From contig NC_021700.1 of NCBI RefSeq assembly GCF_000247815.1, positions 22,151,208 through 22,215,207 of the forward strand: a stretch of 64,000 nt of DNA. The letters run 5' to 3'. The stretch comes from Ficedula albicollis (Eukaryota > Chordata > Aves > Passeriformes > Muscicapidae). Made by a program: the position numbers and the translations under genes. Shown one piece after another: positions 28,201 to 41,450 of this stretch. How positions within the stretch are numbered: position 1 is the stretch's first letter; each line of letters opens with the position of its first letter. Under the pieces are notes generated by a model that worked only from the letters and a program-made list of their open reading frames with translations, did not search any database and had not been told where the DNA came from.

Positions 28201-31200
28201 TAGTTATTGCCATCATTTTAGTATTTTTCTTGGTACTATTATTTTTCAAAGATTGCAGCCTCATGAAATGCTTTCTAAAAAACAGCTAAAAGAAGGTCAT
28301 CCAAAATGTCCTCTACATTCAATTAAATGGCTTTTTATGTCTTTTCTATTAATATGTACTTTCCATCCTGAAAAACCATCATATAAATCAGTGCTTCATC
28401 CAGCTGAAATAAGCATGTGCCTTGGGACACAGTTTCCAAGTAGTCCTTCTCTGTACATTCCAGTCTTGATTTAATCCAGGTTTACCTCAGCTTTGCTTTA
28501 GCTGATTGGGAACAGGTTTAAGTTAAAGTGGACAAAGGCACTCTTAAGCAAGAGCATTGTGAAGTATCACATTAGCAAGCCAGAGTGGATGCACAGTCTG
28601 TGTGCAGAAGTCTTCTTTGTTAATGTTCATCTTCGAGACATTTTTCCCTTTTACTTAGCCTCTCTCCCTGCTGCCATGTTTGATTTATTTCAGCTGTCCC
28701 ATGTCTGTGGCAGAATTAACGTGTTTAGGTCCTCAAATTTCAGAGGAAGCTACAACATGGTAAAAATTTTAGTTCTTTTCACGGCAATGAAACTTGTCAG
28801 AGGACAGTTCTCCTCCATGTCAATGGTAGGTAAACGGCATCTTTATCCCTCAGCATCAGCTGAAGTGCCCATGGGGGCTCGGGCATTGGGACTCATCCAG
28901 CCCTGATCAGAGGACAAAGTGCTGCTGAGGTGGGGCTTCCTGCTGTGTTGGCACTCACCTCTCTCACACCTCAGTGCTGTCTTCTACACTGTGGTATGGT
29001 GGCAATGCAGTGAGCCCAGAGCATGCTGGCTGCTCTCCATCTTTACCTGCTTCAGCCAGTCCATTTCCCTGGTGGGAGAGAGGCCCTTTCCACTGGGAAG
29101 GTGTGAAGTGTCAGCTGCTATTTGCTGAAGGGGGCTGCTGCTCGTACTGGGCCACCCTATCAATCACACAGAAAATGAAGTCTGAATTTCATGAGCAGTG
29201 AAAAAGCAAAACTGGGGCAGAGAGGGGAGGGCTCAAAGAAAATGTTTATGTTCTCACTTGGCAGAAGTAGTAGCAGCATTTGGATTGGAACCTGCACCAC
29301 TCTTTGCTGTCAGAGGTTACACTTGCAGGAGTTAAATTTCATAGCAGTATGGTAAAACATGAGTTTCAGCATCACTATGCCCATGAGAAAATTAGGCTTT
29401 AGTGATGGAGACATCAGAAGGCCCTGGCAACCTGTGCAGTGAATTTGCTGGATGGGAGACTCTTCAGTGCTCTATTGGTTCTGGTACAGCACTAAGTTCT
29501 TGGTTTTTTTCCTTGTGGGAAATCCAATACTTGTAAGAAGAGCTGCCCACGAGGTTCACTCAACATTTTTTTTGTGGAAAACAAAAAGTTTGCTGGGAAT
29601 GCTGGGTTTTTCTTTGGAAAAAAAAAATTCTTTTCACTTCTTAACTGCTCATTTCTCTCAATTTTGCTTGTGGAAAGATAAAGAATTTAGAAAAAACCTC
29701 CAAAGCTGGTGGAAAGCTGGCATTAGTTGGACAATGCAAAACAAAATTTGCGAAGGTAACAATAGCATAAAATAACTCCTTTTCTTTCTGAACTCCATCC
29801 CCATTCCCAGTAGATGCTGAATTATCACATCTTCAACATAATTTTTCTTTTGAAGAAGAATTTTCCATTTATTTTGATGGTGCTGTGAAGCAGGCAGTCC
29901 CAGGGCTGGCGGGGCAGCCTGCTAACCCAGCTCCAGCGCAGGCATTTGTACAGGCATGTTGCAAAGGAGCAGCTCCCTTCTCCATTGGGTCGAAAAGGCT
30001 GTGAAAACAACTATCAGAGAATTAGCCTAGCTTCCTGCCAGGGTTGGATTTTTGAACTAGTCACACAGGATCTGCAATATATTATCAGTCTTCTGGATGT
30101 TCTTTTGGATATTTCCCAGAGATTATATGTTACAACTAGGTGAAAAATATGCATGGGCAATTTAATAGTCACTTGGAAATTGCCAAGTATCTTCACTGGT
30201 CTGTCCAGCACAGCAGTCTGGAGTTAGAGGCCAGTACCTCACCCTTGGAAGGAAGAGGGAGAAATAAATTGGTAATGGATGGTCAGAAAACAGCCAGCCA
30301 GCTGGCAAGTTTCTGATTAACCCCTGTTACAAAATGCATGGAGGATGCTACAATAAGGTGGTTTTTTTCTTTTTTCCCTTTGATTCATATGGAAGACCTT
30401 ATTGTGCAATATTATTGTGAATATTCCCCTTATTGATGTGTATTTGAATCATATTACTTTGTTGACATCAGTGGTATGTTCTGGACATGCTTTCTGCAGG
30501 CTGATTAATGCTGGGAAATGATTAGGTAGAGATTAGTTACATTTAATAGCAAACATTTTTCTCAGAATTCAATTGTGTATGTATGGTGCTAAATGCATGT
30601 TGGGTCACAATTTTCAGCAGTCCTCACTGCAGTACATTAGAGTCTACAAAAACAGCCCCTGCCTGGAAAATTTGCCCACTTAGCTGTACCAGGGAAATGG
30701 ATCTCTGATGATTTTAGGCATGCCTTTTTGAAGGTCAGAGGACTGTTACTTGCAGAAGCAGCAGTTACGAAATCTCTCCTTTGTTAGCAGAAGTAAAACT
30801 TGTTTTTCTTTAGGTTACTGTGTTCAGCCTCCTTATGAGGGCTGATTTGGGATTTGAAATGGACCTCTCAGAAAGCTTCCCCCACACACCCAGACAGAAG
30901 AGCTGCATGGAGGGGCAGTGGCTTTCTTGGTTTTAATTCCTCTTTTAATACTTCATTGCTATCATAAACGTTGTTTTCCTTTCTGCAGACTTACAGACTC
31001 AATGCAGTTGGGCTAGGTTTGCAGAGAGCTGCATTCAGAGACCTTGAGAAAAAGAGCAGACCATTCCTGTAAAAGGTTGTCTTGAAATGGATAGTGAGCA
31101 GTTGAGATGCTTGAGCATCCACCAATCAGTGAAAAGTCTGTTGACTGATTTAAAAGCAGTTTGACTGAACTTGGAAAAGCATGAGCCACAGATCATGATG

Positions 31201-31728
31201 GCCAGTGCATAACAGCCTTTCAATTATTTGAACATTACCCACCAGTTCGAACAAAGCTGGAGAATCTGGATCACCCTGTTTGTTTGGATAACAAAATTCT
31301 TCTGGTACTCCCTTCCCTTAGCACCACCAGTGCTTGGGAGAAAATTCACCAACAGAGTGCCTGGATGGAAACAAGCCTGCAGACCTCAGTATTTACTCTC
31401 TTTTTTCCGTTCTCAGATCCCTCTCCTGCAATTTCAAAGCTCTTTTCTGACTTGTCCTTACATCAGAGACACAACAAACCCAGCAGCTTGATGTTCCATT
31501 TAAAAAATGAATCTTCTAAAAGTGAAAAAATCTGACTGGAAAATCAACTTAATCAGATTTTGCAGGCCAAGTTGCCTTCCTGCAGAAGAGCTGGTACCAA
31601 ACTGAAAAGAACACACTGCCAGCAGTGGCTTAAATTTATAAACTCAAAATTTTGTCCCAGAGCACTCTATGTGCATGTTTGCAGTAATTGCCCACTCTAA
31701 AACTGAATCCCTCAACCCTTACCATGCA
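22260..31728. other. Unique AT-rich noncoding DNA
   Basis: This is a long stretch without a recognised gene or transposon. Scattered frames of 60-125 codons show no domains. A tiny array with three copies of TCACGTA lies at 27003-27030. GC-richer patches near 26.0 and 28.9-29.2 kb did not match anything I know. Confidence 0.5.
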
Positions 31729-32170
31729 GTCATACAATCACAGAATTACAAACAGTTTGGGTTCAAAGGGACCATTAAAGAACAGCTAGTCTGATCCCCC
31801 TGTGATGGGCAGGGACCTCTTCAACCAGACCATGTTGTTCAGAGCCCCTCCAACCCGACCTTGGGTGTTTCCAGAGATGGGGCATCTACCACCTTTCTGG
31901 GCAACCTGCTCCAGTGTTTCACCAGCCCCACTGTAAGAACTTTTTCCTTATATCTAGTCTTAACCAGCCTTCTTTTAATTTAAAACTATTACCCCTTTTC
32001 CTATCACTACAATCTCTGGTAAAATGTTTATTCCTCTTTTTCTTAGAAGTTCCTATTAAGTACTGAAAAGACTATATAAGGTCTCCCTGGAGCTTTCTCT
32101 TCCCCAGGCTTAACAACCCCAATTCTCTCAGCTTTTCCTTACAGAAGAAATGTCATAAAAATATTTTTCA
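31729..32170 (-). mobile_element. CR1 LINE 3' fragment, minus strand
   Basis: Plus-strand text starts CATACAATCACAGAATTAC, the reverse complement of a CR1 3' terminus. It continues with the CR1 3' region (GGGCAACCTGCTCCAGTG, then TTCTCTCAGCTTTTCCTTA). About 440 bases survive and cover the C-terminal end of ORF2 plus the tail. Multiple stops and indels make it a pseudogene. The 5' boundary fades out between 32155 and 32210. Confidence 0.9.
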
Positions 32171-32210
32171 TTACCTTTCACTGGCAGTTCCGACAGAGAA
32201 CTTCATACAG

Positions 32211-33850
32211 GACAACTCCTGTGCATCTTTACAGGCATTTTCAGCAGAGGGTCTTCACCACCAAATAGATTGGATTGTCCTCTTAAAGGAAAAAAAAATC
32301 CCCCAAAATAACATCATTACAAAAGAAATTTTTCAATGAAACTTTTAATTTCCTTTCTGTGTAGCCATAGGCCAAAATGAGCTGACATGCATACATATCT
32401 GCTGTGCTTAAAGACAGATAGACAAGGCCTTGGAGGTTTTGAAACAGTCATAACCCTGCAGAAAATGCAAAACAAAAAGGAAATATCCCAGGAGTATAAA
32501 ACTTGTAGAACTTCAGTGTCAGGGATTGTTATTTTTCCTATCTCCCCATATCTTTCAAACATAGAGTTCAGGATTGAAAACATCTTTCACAGATGTAAAG
32601 TTTCTGTAATAAATTTTGCCTGAAAATCTTTTGGCAATATTTGTAGTTTCTAGATAAGCAGATATAAAATATAATTTTCCCATTTTAAAGGAAAGCTTAT
32701 TAAGTATTCAAATTGCAAGTGGGAAGAGTGATGCACAGAAAACCATTTAAAAATGTAAAATTTAGATAAACACCTAAACAAAGCATTTCTATGAAGTCAG
32801 AGGAATTCAATTACAGCATGTTGAAATTAAACATATACTGCTTAAAACAGAGTTTTTGGAGCCAAAACAATTAAATTAATCCTATCGATAGTTTTCTGAC
32901 TTCTTTGCAGTATATGATTATGTATTTTTACTCTTCTATCAAAATCCCTCCTCCTCTCCTTCTGTTTAATGGGAAGAAAATGAAAATTCATTTTGTAGTT
33001 GGAAAAGTAACACAGAGAGAGGATGGGAAAGAAGTCACAAATCCCAAGGAGCTGGCAGAAGCCAGAACCACCTCCCTAGACCTTTGACTGTATGTGCCAC
33101 TCAAGAAGTTTGGCTCTTCACCAGGTTTGTTCCAATCTCCAAGAAACCTTTGGGAAAGCACTTATGGGTGATACACTTTTTATGGTGAGGGCATTCCCGA
33201 GTGGCAAGATCACCCTGCATCTCTGCCTTGCTTCACAGGGAAAACAATAGCTGATGCAGACGGCTCCTGGTCCCCTCACCTCCAGCCCCAAAGTTTAGAG
33301 GTTAGTAAAGCACAAGGGAATCATCTGTAATTGATCCTGCCCTTTCCTGCTGCTCACGGCGGATCAATGCCTATGTGCTTGCTGCAGTGAGATCCCCTAT
33401 GGAAAGCTGTGGGATGATCACATCAGGGCTTCAGGTGCAAGAGAGAAACCTTCTGCCCTCAAACTAAAGAATATAAATTCCAGGTGGCAGTTCAGGAAAG
33501 GAAGTTGAGGGTGAAATTCAGGTGTCTGTAAGCACAGATCATGATGAATTAGGCGTCTTTTACTCCCTACGCGCAGTTATGGATGTGGTACCATAAATGT
33601 GATTCTAGGGGGTGCAAACAGTACCACAAAGTGCCACCACACTGTCCAGTCAACACTAGCTCGTTAAGTATCCCAGAAAAGCCTAAAACTTCTGCTTGAT
33701 TTGGTCCATGTCTAAGTAAAACCTTTGAAGACAACGTATAGCTTTTAAACACGTATGGGGATCTCATACAAGCGAAAGGTTGTAAGCGTGTGGTTTGGTA
33801 TCCTGTGGCCTGAGTTGCCAAAAAGGTAAGCCTATGAACTTCTCTTTGTG
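32211..33850. other. Unique noncoding DNA
   Basis: No gene or transposon is recognised. Strongly AT-rich at 32.6-32.95 kb. Confidence 0.5.
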
Positions 33851-33854
33851 TGTG

Positions 33855-33927
33855 TATGCTAAAACCAGAAAAGTTTCTAAATGCTTAGTTTATGCTAAAA
33901 CCAGAAAAGTTTCTAAGTGCTTAGTTT
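33855..33927. repeat. Two-copy tandem duplication, 36-bp period
   Basis: The unit TATGCTAAAACCAGAAAAG plus TTTCTAA(A/G)TGCTTAGTT occurs twice in tandem, with one A/G difference between copies. Confidence 0.92.
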
Positions 33928-36900
33928 TATATCTACATATAAATTTATATTGTAACTGTATTTTTTAAAAAGTATGCTCTGTGTTTGAACCAAATGTGCC
34001 TGCCTTGCACCAAAAAAGTCAGATTGTTTTAAGGGGTGATTTGACACAGGCACCATTCACTGGGGGCTAACCCAGTGGAAACTGTCTTCAAGGACATGTA
34101 TGTTTACGCTTTTGAGTAAAACTCCTCACAGGATCTGAAGAGATAGCATATTATTTGTAGTCCCCAGACAAAATCCTATCTGAGATAAGTAGAAACATTC
34201 CAGCAGAGAAGAAATTAAATTAGAAACCTCTCTGAGTTGCATTATTGACTTTTCTCTATTCTTAAGAAAGGGCTGGGTGTGACAATCAGGCAAGCATAAA
34301 GAACAAGGATCTGGTGGAAAATGTGATGCTCTCCCCCAAGGGAGATGGGATTGGGATGACTGCTGAGTTTTGACCACAGCATGGGGTGAGTTCTGAGTTG
34401 TGGGTTGGTATCCAGGCTTTGCAGGCTGTCCTGAGGCTGCATCTTACCATCTCTGTGCCTCACAAGCTCTGTGAAAGATGCTGCTGCCAAGGTGCCTGGC
34501 TAGGCAAAGAGAGGAAGGGGGAAGAAACAGCAGCTTCATTTTGACATCTACCAGCCCTGCTTCTGACTAAAGGAGGGCTTACCTCATCTCCCCTCTTCTC
34601 TACTTGGGGCAGCAGACGTGGCTGTGGTATCTGCAAAAATGTATTCTGGTCAGCGCCAAGAATTTTGCAGGTTTCAGAGCACAGTCCAGATTTCAGGCAG
34701 GATTTAAAGACAACAAGATTGTGTGATGAGCATCTACTTAAGGATGTTGTTTGACAGAAAGGAAAATATGGAAGGAAGAGAAAAATTTTGGTTCAAAAAT
34801 GGCCTCCTGAAAGTAAAAGTCAGAAAGTGAGAGGTGAGTGGCACGTGGAGAACGGTGGAGAGGTCACATGGAGAGGTGAGTGACACAAGGGGCATTAAAG
34901 GACACTTACCCTGGATTTGATGGGTAAGGACTAGCTCATGGCTTTATAAAAATAAGCAACTTTGCAGGATCTTCACAGCACTGTCATGAGTGCTGAAAGA
35001 GGGACGTGGCTTTGCTTGGCAGTGCTGGAGAAAAAGGTGTTGCTGTCCTCAAAGTGAGGACAGGCAAATGGTGTATGTACTTGAGCCATGCTAAGGCGGC
35101 CGGGTGGCGTGGGCAGTCTCTTAGCCAAGCTGGTGCAGCTGCTGTAGGATGCTCAAGTGCTCTGTGCACATGGGTGAGCAGAGTCTCTGGCTGAAGGTGC
35201 TCACAACAAGCAGCAGTGGAGCTGCTCTGCATGGTGACCCTAGACACTCGGGGACAGAGAGGACTTGAGAGCACAAATAAGTACTCAAATGCCCAGATAA
35301 AGCTTTAGATAGCTATTGTTTATCACAGCAGGTATCACAGAGAGGCTGGCTACAATCTGAGTTTTAAGAGACTTAATCTTGGCAGGGCTCCTAAAGTAGC
35401 TCTGAGCAAAAGGACAGAGATATATACTGCCATAAGAGTATTCTCAAGCCTCAAATAAATGAATTTTGTTATTTCCTGCACCTTCTCACTTCCTTGGGTC
35501 TTTTTTGAGACTGCAAACAGAGTTTTTTTTTGTCAAAGCGTTTTCATGAGAGATAAAATCAGAAAAACGACCAAAATTAACTTTGTTAACGTTCTTGGCA
35601 TTCCAGGTTGACTTCTAGAACAGAAAGTGATCTTGATCTTGACACTTTTATACCTTCCTTCCAAACATATGGACTTCTTGAACTCAGCTCAACTTTACTT
35701 TGTCTCCTTTAGTTATATTTCCTGTTATACCATTAAAACCCCCAAAGAAATATTTAGAACTCCAGAGCAAAAAGCTTATGGAGAAATTTACCAGGAAAAA
35801 AATGCATTTGATCAGATGTGATTAAAGAGGAGGTGTGATGAGGACTATCTTCTAGTCATGCTGTACCCTCAGAATGAAAGGGAAATATCTGTGTTGCAAA
35901 CCCAGTACGTAATTAGAAGTAATGGGGTCCTGCTATGGCTCAGGCTGTGACTCCTAGTTTCACTCTGGTTCAAAAAGTGTTTACTTGCGGTTTGCAGAGA
36001 ATTGGCAGAGCATGCATGTGACTCCTTTCTTTCCATGCTTTCTATTTCTTGACTGGGAAGAGCAGCTGGAAATCTCTTTATGTGTTCATAATAAACTGCA
36101 GCTACAGAAGAAGATCAGCTAGATCAGCAGACACTGCTAGTTACACTCGTCAGCACTTCCTATGTCCCTAATTCTGGGCAATTTCATAAGGAAGAGGAGA
36201 CAGAGGACTGAGATAGTACATTGGGATGAGCAGAGAGGAAAAGGAGCATGATCAACAAAATGGGCATTATTATGAACTAGAGAAAAGTAGTGAGTGTGCA
36301 GAGGAGGGGGCACAAGAGGGCCTGGGAATTGCAACATGGGGAGGTGTTGGAGATGCTGAGGTGCTCTCCCAAGCAGGTTTATTGGCAGGCTAAGGTACAT
36401 GGCTTTTTCTGTGTTATTTCCAGTGTATCCTGTACAAGAAGGAGTTCCACAACAACTCAAATGTTTCAACAGTGCAGCTGTGCAATTTGATAAATAGTAG
36501 TAAAGCAGATGCAGGTGCATTTTGCACTCCGTTACACTTGCAATGAAGTATTTTAGATAGTCAAATGAGACAGTCACATCTACAATGTCAATAGAGCAGG
36601 GCAGGAAAAAAACTTTACCCTTTTCTCTGTAAAGCAAGGAAAGAAAAGACAGAAATTTAGCAGTAGAAGGACAGAGGCCTTGAGCACATGTTACAGAGTG
36701 CATAAGAGTCTTTCTCAAATTTCAGGCAAATTTTGTGTAAGAACTTGGGTAATTTAAGATGCCTTTAGGAATCAGAGGGCAGGTTGTATTGATGTTGCAG
36801 ACCTTGCCATATTCAGATTATTAACATGCAGAAGAGTATATTGAAACAGGTATGATTTTGTCTTCAAGATTTTAAATGGTACCCAATTGTAAATTCAGAT

Positions 36901-38075
36901 AGCCAGAGCAGGAGTTATTGGGAGACCAAAACTGTCAGGCAGAGTGGTGGAGATGCAGAGATAATGCAAGTTTAGTGAGGAACAGAAAAATAAAAGGAAA
37001 TAAATGAGATGCTGCTTGCAGTCTGTTAATTACCCATGGTGAGGAATAAAATGAATTAGAAAGAATAATGATACTCAAAATTTTCCCTGAAATGCTCCCT
37101 CATTTTAAATTATTGACCCTGCCTCCATCTAATAGCTTCTACGGTTTACATTACTTGAGAATTTGACTTGTTAATAGAACTTGGTTATTTCCTCATTCTA
37201 GATCTTGTTTTGTCCTAGCTGTTGGTGACATGCAGGTTGAAAAATTCAATGTAGTAATATTTTTAACTCTTCTAATCTGACAGTGCTCATGTTTCTCCCT
37301 GTGTGCATGTAAGTGCAGGTGTTTGCATCTCCATACGTGTGTATAAATGTACACTACTACCATTCTGAAGAATTGACGACAGTACAACTGTGGTATCACT
37401 GTATTGAAAAATAGAGCTGCAGAGTGTTTTTAGTGTGAGGTGTGTAATAGATGAGCCATATGGGTTTTGAACTGCAGACAGGGAGATGTTTAGATCTACA
37501 AAAAGCCTCATTTGTCAGATTTTATCTATCTGTTCGGACACTGAAAGTTCTTCTGAAAGTTCTCTCTAAGATTATCAGGTTACTGTCTAATCCTGAGGTG
37601 CCCAGTATCCGTAAGCATCGAGGCTGATAGCCATAAATTTTCCCATTTTCCTAATAGCTACATCCAGGCATAAGCTTATGAATTTCATCTCAATCTTAAT
37701 TTAGGTATATAGAATCCTAAAACATTTTTAAATATTCTGCTTACCTAAACTCCACTGACACCTCACTTTTCAGCAGAAGCTTTCCTATGTGCCTCATATT
37801 TTGCTGTCTTTGATTCTTATGTACCCTAAATTTGGCAAAGCACAGAAATTTAAATCCAAAGTTATATCCAAGTCTACTTTAACAAAGAAACAGATATCTT
37901 TACAAACAGGAGAGCTCAGTCCAGAAGGTGATCCCAGGGCACACCGAATTTGCAACAAAAGGATTATCATTCTTATGAAAAAGACTTACAGAACTACTTC
38001 CTTAAGGAAAAAACAGGCAAGTGATAGAGGAAGGTGTGTAAAGGGAGGGAGGGTATGTGACTTGCTGAATTCTTT
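33928..38075. other. Unique noncoding DNA
   Basis: No gene is recognised. A 193-codon minus-strand frame at 36137-36718 has no domain and a length that chance can give in a window this size. A short direct repeat GAGAGGTGAGTG occurs at about 34829 and 34869. Confidence 0.5.
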
Positions 38076-38077
38076 AA

Positions 38078-39165
38078 TCACAGAATAACAAGATATTCTG
38101 AATTGGCAGCAACCCACAAAGACCATCAAAACCTGACTCCTGGTACTGCACAGGACACCCCAAGGGTCACAACATGCTGGAGAGCATTGTCCAAACTAAT
38201 GGGGCTGGTGTTGTGACACTTCTCTGGGCAACCTGCTCCAGTGGCCAACCACCTTCTGGATGTTTTTCTAATATGAAATGTAAGTCTCCCCTGACACAAC
38301 TTCGGGCCACTCCCTTGGATCCTGTCACTGGTCACCACAAAGAAGACATCAGTGTCTGCACCTTTGCTACCCCATGTGAGGAAGCTGTAGCTGCAATGAG
38401 GTCTCCCCTCAGTCCCCTCCAGGCTGAACAGACCATGGCTCCTCACATGGCTCCCCTCCAGGCCCTTCACCGTCTCCGTGCCCTCCACTGGACACTCTCT
38501 AGTCCTGTCCTTCTTACACTGCAGCAGCGACAGTCCCCTCCCGTGCCCCCAGGGCCAGGCTGGCCCTCCTGGCTGCCAGGGCACTGCTGGCTCATGTTCA
38601 CCTTGCCATGGACCAGAACCCCAGGTCCTTTTCATGGCACTGCTCTCCAGCCTCTCCTTCCCGTCTGTCTGTACATCCAGGGCTATCTGTCCCATCCCAG
38701 GTGCAGAACCCGGCACTTCCCCCTGTAGAATTTCCTTTGAGTGGTGATTGCCCAGCCCCCTAATTTGTCAAAGGGCTCTCTGTCCTTGAGGGAGTCAACA
38801 GCTTCTTCTCATTTAGTATCATCAACAAACTTGCTTAGTACCCCTTCAAATCCTGTGTTGAAGTAATTTATGAAGATGTTGAAGAGCACAGAGCCTGAGG
38901 TGGAGCCCTGTGAACCCTCCTAGTGACAGGTCCCCATCCTGATGTCACCCCATTCACTGTCACCCCTTTTGTCTGACCCATGAGCCAGCTGCTCTCTCAT
39001 CACATAATGTATTTATCCAGCTGTGGGCTGAATGATGCTGTGAGAAAGAGTATCAGAAGCTTTACTGAAATTCAAAGAGACCACATCAACTGGCTTCCCC
39101 TGATCAGCTAGGCCAGCTATCTTGCCATAAAAGAAAATAAGATTTTACGAGCAGGAAACAGTGCT
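38078..39165 (-). mobile_element. CR1 LINE, 5'-truncated, minus strand, RT remnant
   Basis: About 1.09 kb of CR1 starts at the 3' end (ATCACAGAATAACAAG on plus at 38078) and runs back into the RT domain. On the minus strand, RT motif A reads SLNFSKASD, where CR1 has an aspartate in LDFSKAFD. The later active-site box is KFVDDTK, with both aspartates kept but followed directly by a stop codon. The C-terminal part is frameshifted, giving meaningless 184- and 196-codon frames on the two strands. It is a clearly dead copy. Confidence 0.92.
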
Positions 39166-40915
39166 AAGCATAGTTACTAGAGATAACCAAATTTTCAGTG
39201 AGGATGACTGCAGATGTATGCCTTCTGTTGATATAATATCTCCTCTGCTACTGGTCAGGCAAAGATAATTCCAGAAGAAGTCAGTATGAATGGGAATGGA
39301 TGACCTAGTACACTCTTGGCAAAAGATAAATGTGGAGGGCTTCCAGGTTTCAGTTTTCAGAGATGGTGGGAAATTTTTAAGGGTTTTTTATTGGTGTGAG
39401 TTTTTTCTTGGTTTGGTTTTTGTTTGTTTTTTTCCCAGTACAATGGTGTTGATGTTTAAAAGCTGATCACTCCTGGCCTGCTGTCAATAGCAATAAATAT
39501 GTAAAGGCGCTTCTGCATGGTGCTTTGGCAAACTAAGCTGTAGGAAGTTAGCAAGAAACATCTCTCCCCTCTAGCACCATGTAAAAATTATGGCTTTGTG
39601 GCTAAATGGGTGAACAGAGAGTGTGGGTGCATACAATGATCTGGATAAAAGATAGTAACTGACAGCACTCAGGATGCTTTTTAGTGCTTTGTAAGAGAGG
39701 CACAAGTGTCTTTTCCTCAGACTTGAAGCATTCTAAACATTTGCACAGGGACCAAAAAACACCCCCAAACCAAGTAAAGAAACACACTTCAACAGCACCT
39801 GAATCTCTCTGATGACCTCCCTGATGACTGTTAAGCAATCTCCAGCAGTCTTATCAGCTAAACCCAAACAGAACTGGCTTGCCAGGAATACCAAACCTTT
39901 TGATCAAGTGACATTTCATTTCTTTACATAGCTCTTGGGGAAATTCAGTGAAAGAAATAGTTCATATTAAAACACACGGTACAACCCATTTAGTATGATC
40001 TTTCTATACATGCTTTTTGGTTCTCAATATTTCTGAAATAACTGGTTTAGACCTGTTTATACTACTGATTTTACAGAAAAATCAATTACTTTCTTTGCTT
40101 TTTAATGTGATAAACGTCTAAATATGAAATCAAGACCTAACTCTAGGAACAGCAGAACAAATAGGATGTAGCTGTGTCTTACATGCTCAGTCAGGACTAA
40201 CTTAAAAGACTCATTGGCATGTGGAAATGAATATTAGCTAGAAGCCATCACCAAATGGAATTTTAAGAAACTGGAGGTCCCCTGAGCATTTTTTTCAGAC
40301 TGAGCTTGTTTCTGCAAACTCAGATACCCAGGGCTGTATGGACACTAGCCACAGGCTCTGCTAAACTGAAAATCTCACCAAACTGCTAAAAGTCCATGTT
40401 TTCAAATTTACCTGTTTGCCTTGAAATACTGAAAATATTTTTACTGAATTTCTAAAGCACTCTTGCAGATGATTTCCATTAATCCTAAATTGCAGTCTAA
40501 ATTAGGAAGTGCCACACTTCTAAGCCCTGATAGATTAGTGTCCACACTTCCAGACACTTTCTAAATTTGCCTTAGATTCTGCACAGCAGCTCCCAGTTGT
40601 GAAGGCTGGCAGATTGCTTAGAACACTGCAGGCGTTTTGAATGTTCAGTGAGTTTTATTTAAAAAAAAACAATGTTGAATGTAATTTTTAAGACTGTTCT
40701 TCTTGTTCATGTTTTGCTATACAATACTATGAAAATTGTCATTTTCAGCTCTAAGAGTTTGAATAACAGGTGCTAAACTTTTGCTAATTACTTCCATCAC
40801 TTTTCCAGACTGTGAATGAGGCCTCCAACCTGAGCTTGGTCTTTGATTCTCCCCCAGTCTTAGCCTTTAGCTTAGCAAATTGTCTTGGCTACAAATACAT
40901 TGATGCTGATTTGTG
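39166..40915. other. Unique AT-rich noncoding DNA
   Basis: No gene or repeat is recognised between two CR1 copies of opposite orientation. A T-rich simple stretch lies at 39380-39435. Confidence 0.5.
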
Positions 40916-40919
40916 GCTG

Positions 40920-41450
40920 ACAGGTCAAGAGAAGTGATTCTGCCCCTCTGCTCTGGTGAGACCCCACCTGCAGTGCTGCACCCAGCTCTGGGGTCCCAGG
41001 AAGGACATGGACCTGCTGGAAAGAGGCCAGAGAAGGATCACAGAAATGATCAGAGGGATGGAACGTCTCTTTTATGAAAAGGCTGAGTGAGTAGGTTTGT
41101 TCAGCATGGAGAAGAGGAGGCTGTGGGGAGACCTTATTGCAGCCTTTCAGCACACAGCAGGAGGCTTTAACAGAGAGATAGGAAAAGGGGTGATGGTTTT
41201 AAACTAATAGAGGGTTTACTCAGACTAAATATAAGAAAGAAATTTTTTTGTGGAGATGATGAAATACTGGGACAGGTTTGCCTGGAGAGGTAGGTGGTGG
41301 AGGTCTCCTCCCTGGTAACATTCAGAGCCAGGCTGGATGGGGCTGTAAGCAATCTGGCCTAGTTGAAGATGCCTCTGCTCACTGCAGGGTATATTCAACT
41401 AGATTACCTTTAAAGGTGCTTTCTAACCCAAAATGTTCTGTGACTCTAAT
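40920..41450 (+). mobile_element. CR1 LINE 3' fragment, plus strand
   Basis: The copy begins inside the ORF2 3' region (GTGATTCTGCCCCTCTGCTC, then TGGTGAGACCCCACCTGCAG). It passes through GAGGAGGCTGTGGGGAGACC and ends in a CR1-type tail, TTCTGTGACTCTAATGA. About 530 bases remain, with several stops and indels. Orientation is opposite to the copy 1.8 kb upstream. Confidence 0.93.

Noticed and set aside
34380..34490. Possible third MIR relic
   Set aside because: Only CCATCTCTGTGCCTCA resembles the MIR core; no other block in order.
36137..36718. 193-codon minus-strand frame
   Set aside because: No domain or family resemblance, and the length is near what chance gives once per window of this size.
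38126..38728. Overlapping 196- and 184-codon frames on opposite strands
   Set aside because: They lie inside a frameshifted CR1 copy.
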